Positions 61,208-64,000 of a stretch of 64,000 nucleotides of DNA are shown here, in pieces. The notes below the pieces were generated by a model. It made no database searches. It was not told the DNA's origin and worked only from the letters and a program-made list of their open reading frames with translations. A program made the translations under genes and the position numbers. Position 1 is the stretch's first letter, and each line of letters begins with the position of its first letter. Origin of the DNA: Crocodylus rhombifer (Eukaryota; Chordata; Crocodylia; Crocodylidae); contig JAVSML010000027.1 in NCBI GenBank assembly GCA_038503035.1, positions 1,714,291 to 1,778,290 on the forward strand, in the 5' to 3' direction.

Positions 61208-61259
61208 AACTGCGCAGTCTTCCGCTCGTGTAGATGCAGCCACTGAACTGCATTTTCAC

Positions 61260-61560
61260 TTTTTTCCCTACCCTTTGAAAAGCAAACTAAAACGTAAACT
61301 AATTCTAAAGTAAATTTCCAATGGTCTCATTATTGCTAATGGGTCTTTTAGAATTCAATTAAACACGGCAGGCATATCTCTCATTCATAAATTTACCAGT
61401 TGTCAAAGCAATGTAAACCATGGAAGCAAATCAGAACGTAAAGAAGACTATCTCTTATACTTAGGACCGTGTATTTCAAAGGCCAGCCATGGTTAGTTAT
61501 ACATTAATTTGTTGCTATGAGTAGCACAGTATTTTGTATTGAAAACATTTGGTCTTTTAA
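61260..61560. promoter_or_regulatory. Candidate conserved non-coding element, intergenic
   Basis: Repeat-free sequence directly after the MITE. It contains TCATTATTGCTAATGGG, AATTCAATTAAACACG, TTGTCAAAGCAATG and CCATGGTTAG. It has enhancer-like texture only and lies on the MEIS2 side of CDIN1. Confidence 0.3.
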
Positions 61561-62802
61561 TAGCCTTTGAGAAGGTATTTGAATTTCTGAACTGTGTTCC
61601 TTAGAGCTTGCAGTTCTCCAGATGGTAAGAAATGTACATCTTAGTGTAAACAATCTTTTAACAGTCTTTACTTGAAGTTTATATTTCTTGTAAGATCAGG
61701 CAGACCATCTGAAAATTCTTGGTTCTCAAGGATGCAGGCTCTTACCCTGGAACTTGAGGATTCTAATCCAGGTTAGCAAAATACATAACTGAAGGAAGAA
61801 GAATACCAGGGAATAATACCAACTATATTGTAGAAAGGAATACAGTCTACTTCTTTTGGTGAGTAAAAATTAAGGCTAAAGTAAGGTCTTAAAGGTTCAA
61901 ACCTGGGTAAGTAAGGCCTTTTCAGATCCACCTGAAAAGGCTTCCCAATTTTCTGCAGCACATTACTTCATCAGGGAGTGAAGAATAAGTGGGAGCCCTG
62001 CCAGAATTTGGATAAGCGTATTAGGTGATTCCAGTGTTTTGTCTGAGAGCAAGATGACTCAAGGAGAGAGAACAACTGAGCATGGAACCAAACAATTTAC
62101 GTTAAAATGCTTTGCTTTTGTTTTTAGGTTTCTTCATCAATTATAGACACATTCTTGAACTTAGATATTTTTCCCATTGAAGGATTTATGGTTGCAGAAG
62201 AAGATCTGAATTAAAAAATATGTCTGTTCTAGGGTCTGAATTCTGTGGGCTGGTACAGGAGGACTGATATTTGTCTGAAACTTAGAGATCTTGGCATGTA
62301 TTAAGACGCTAAAAGGAGTGGAAAGGAAAAAGGTGTGGACTTCTGAGTCCTAAATTATCATTGACTAAAGTGGTTAGATGTTATGGGAGAACATCAGACT
62401 ACAGTTCTACAGTCAGGATCTCTGAATATGTCCATTTGGGTAGGGGTCAATTTCAAACTCGCCATAGTACTTGATGGAGAAATGATCTAAAACTCTCAAA
62501 GTCATGACAAGATCATACAAGGCAAATTTCAATTGCTGCTGCAGCCAGCTAAACCTAGTAAGTCTTCCTCCTCCTCCTGGCTGATGTGTTTCCCAAACTG
62601 CACAAATTCAGGTCAACATGTCCCTTCATAATCCCTTAGAATCACTTAGAATCAGGGTAAAGTTACATGTTACACTTAGACTATTATTAGTAAATGTTTA
62701 GGATTGTGAATCTAAAAACAATGACAAAGCTGGGAAATACAAATCACCCAAGCGAGGGACTAACATTAGAGGGATGGGGTTGAGGAGGGGAATGCAACTC
62801 GG

Positions 62803-63331
62803 TTACAGAAAATACAATGTTAGCCAACTAAGCCCGGGGGTGGGGGGCGGGGGGATGAAGGACAGGGAGGCAGGGGGTTTGCGATGCTGAGAGAGAAAGT
62901 AGATACACACAAACCCATTACAATGGTCCACAATGGTGGAGGAAGTAGTTTGAAGAAAGCGTCTCGGTCCATATAGAGTCTCATCACAGGGGTCCTCTTC
63001 AGGTGGAGCAGGGTCATCCATTGCTGAATAATCCTCTCAAAGTGAAGTCCATCTGGTGCAGAGTGGGGGTTCAGGTGGTCCCCTCTGGGTCCAGTCTGGT
63101 GGCAGTTCCTCTGGCAGGGTCGGAGTACTGGCGGTGGCCCATGATGTGTTCCACGTAGATGTCACAGGACCAATAGATGGTGTTGGACATCATGAGGCAG
63201 CGCATCAGCTTGGCATAGTGGTGGGAGAGGTGGAAGGCATGCAGGACACTCTCGTTGCTGGGGTCCTGGGCTCTGAGCGTTCCCACAATGAGTGCGTCAA
63301 CCATCATGTCATAGCCACATACTAAAGGCAC
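62803..63331 (-). pseudogene. Unassigned protein-like remnant with frameshift
   Basis: On the - strand an 86-codon frame (63331-63071) contains a Met/His/Cys-rich, amphipathic stretch including YAKLMRCLMMSNTIYWSCDI. It ends at TGA after LDPEGTT. Two other frames then stay open: one from 63017 reads WMTLLHLKRTPVMRLYMDRD, and one from 63021 reads MDDPAPPEEDPCDET. Local GC is higher than either side, and the left end is a G-rich tract. There are no splice or start signals I trust. It may be a decayed transposon gene or a processed pseudogene; the family is not recognised. Confidence 0.3.
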
Positions 63332-64000
63332 TTATTATCCAAGCATCTGCACCTTGAAGCTCATTAACTCATGTTAATTGCCCTCTGAGCATCTTGAAGT
63401 TATGCCACTTCTGGCTCAGGGTAACTCTGGCCTGTGCTATCTAGCAAGGATACAGCCCAGGCATTCTGGCTCCTTGCCACACCCCTGCTCATCCGTCCTC
63501 TAGTGGCAAGTCAGAGCTATGCAGGCAGGAGATATTTTAATCATACTTACAGCACGTTCTAACCTGAGCAACACTTATCATTCCACAGATTGAATACGGT
63601 CTAAGTGTAACATGTCACTTCCCCCTTACTTTCACAGGTGGGTGTTTCAAACTCTCTTAATTCTTGGTTGAACTATAGAGTTTTCTGCACTGCTTCTTTT
63701 TTCCTTCATCTAAGCACCCACAGTTAAATATCTTCCTGCCATTTTCCATTGTATAAAAGATCTGAGACTTTTTTTTGTCAGACAGTAGGTAATTTGACAT
63801 CGTGACTCTATCAGCTGTTCAGCCAGGAAATTGAAGGCTGCCCCAGTGATTAACACAGCAGAGTTCCAGTTTGTCCACAAGGAATAGGACTTCCTACCGA
63901 CCACATCATTCTAGGCAGCCCTTGTAACCTCATTTATCTCCATTTCTTCCTTTCAGCTAACAGGTTGTTATCATATGTCTTCCTACTGGCCAAAAATATG

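Larger units (their letters stand above)
60371..61241. mobile_element. MITE with ACT flanks, containing a nested element
   Basis: Left end GGCTATGTCTATGC, right-end complement GGCTGCATCTACACG. ACT is duplicated at 60368-60370 and 61242-61244. The outer shell (60371-60412 and about 61087-61241) has TACTGCACA(G/A)TAG motifs. The interior, about 60415-61086, is the reverse complement of the 51.8-52.3 kb element, i.e. a second transposon nested inside the first. Confidence 0.7.
38151..64000. other. Intergenic DNA downstream of CDIN1
   Basis: No exon was recognised. In human, MEIS2 lies beyond CDIN1 in convergent orientation, but no MEIS2 homeodomain or C-terminal coding sequence was seen here, so its 3' end is presumably further right. 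Most of 41.8-61.2 kb is transposon-derived, as itemised. About 38.2-39.5, 45.0-46.2, 52.3-54.2, 54.5-55.3 and 61.6-62.8 kb are AT-rich and without identifiable content. Confidence 0.6.

Noticed and set aside
35457..64000. Search for MEIS2 exons on the - strand
   Set aside because: No homeodomain (WFINARR-type) or other MEIS2 coding block was recognised. MEIS2 is expected beyond the right edge.

Overview
The window is vertebrate nuclear DNA, most likely from a crocodilian. The reasons are an AT-rich background, no dense ORFs, canonical splice signals, CR1 LINE 3' ends and ORF2 tails of the kind I associate with alligators and crocodiles, and many hAT-type and PIF/Harbinger-type non-autonomous DNA transposons. 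The CR1 subtype match is from memory, so a turtle cannot be excluded. No prokaryotic system, CRISPR array, rRNA or tRNA was seen.

Only one gene is supported. The terminal coding exon of CDIN1 (C15orf41, CDAN1-interacting nuclease 1) lies on the + strand at 35321-35456, behind a clean 3' splice site. Bases 1-35320 are therefore the 3' part of its last intron. From 35457 the 3' UTR runs to one of several AATAAA signals (37501-38150), and from about 38.2 kb to the end the DNA is intergenic. In human, CDIN1 is followed tail-to-tail by MEIS2, and the CDIN1/MEIS2 interval is rich in conserved non-coding sequence. Several repeat-free stretches here (about 0.5-1.3, 7.6-8.4, 26.3-27.3, 28.5-29.1, 33.0-33.4 and 61.3-61.6 kb) look like candidates for such elements. 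This is a judgement by eye without any alignment.

The intron holds short hAT elements with clear 8-bp target duplications (11674-11896, 16017-16202, 20518-21089), CR1 fragments at 12.2 and 20.1-21.3 kb, and two copies of a hairpin MITE (14608-14905 and about 32008-32375).

The intergenic part is much more repeat-laden. It contains a 1.37-kb hAT element with a GC-rich core (41845-43216), head-to-tail copies of a MITE (43401-44965), a multi-layer nest in which a CR1 LINE is split by a hAT element that itself contains a MITE and an LTR (about 46.2-50.3 kb), and a cluster of inverted-repeat elements with strong hairpins (51.2-52.3, 57.0-58.5 and 60.4-61.2 kb). Nearly all GC-rich islands and long 'ORFs' in the window fall inside these elements and are not genes. 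A short stretch on the - strand at 62.8-63.3 kb has protein-like reading frames joined by a frameshift; I could not assign it to a family.
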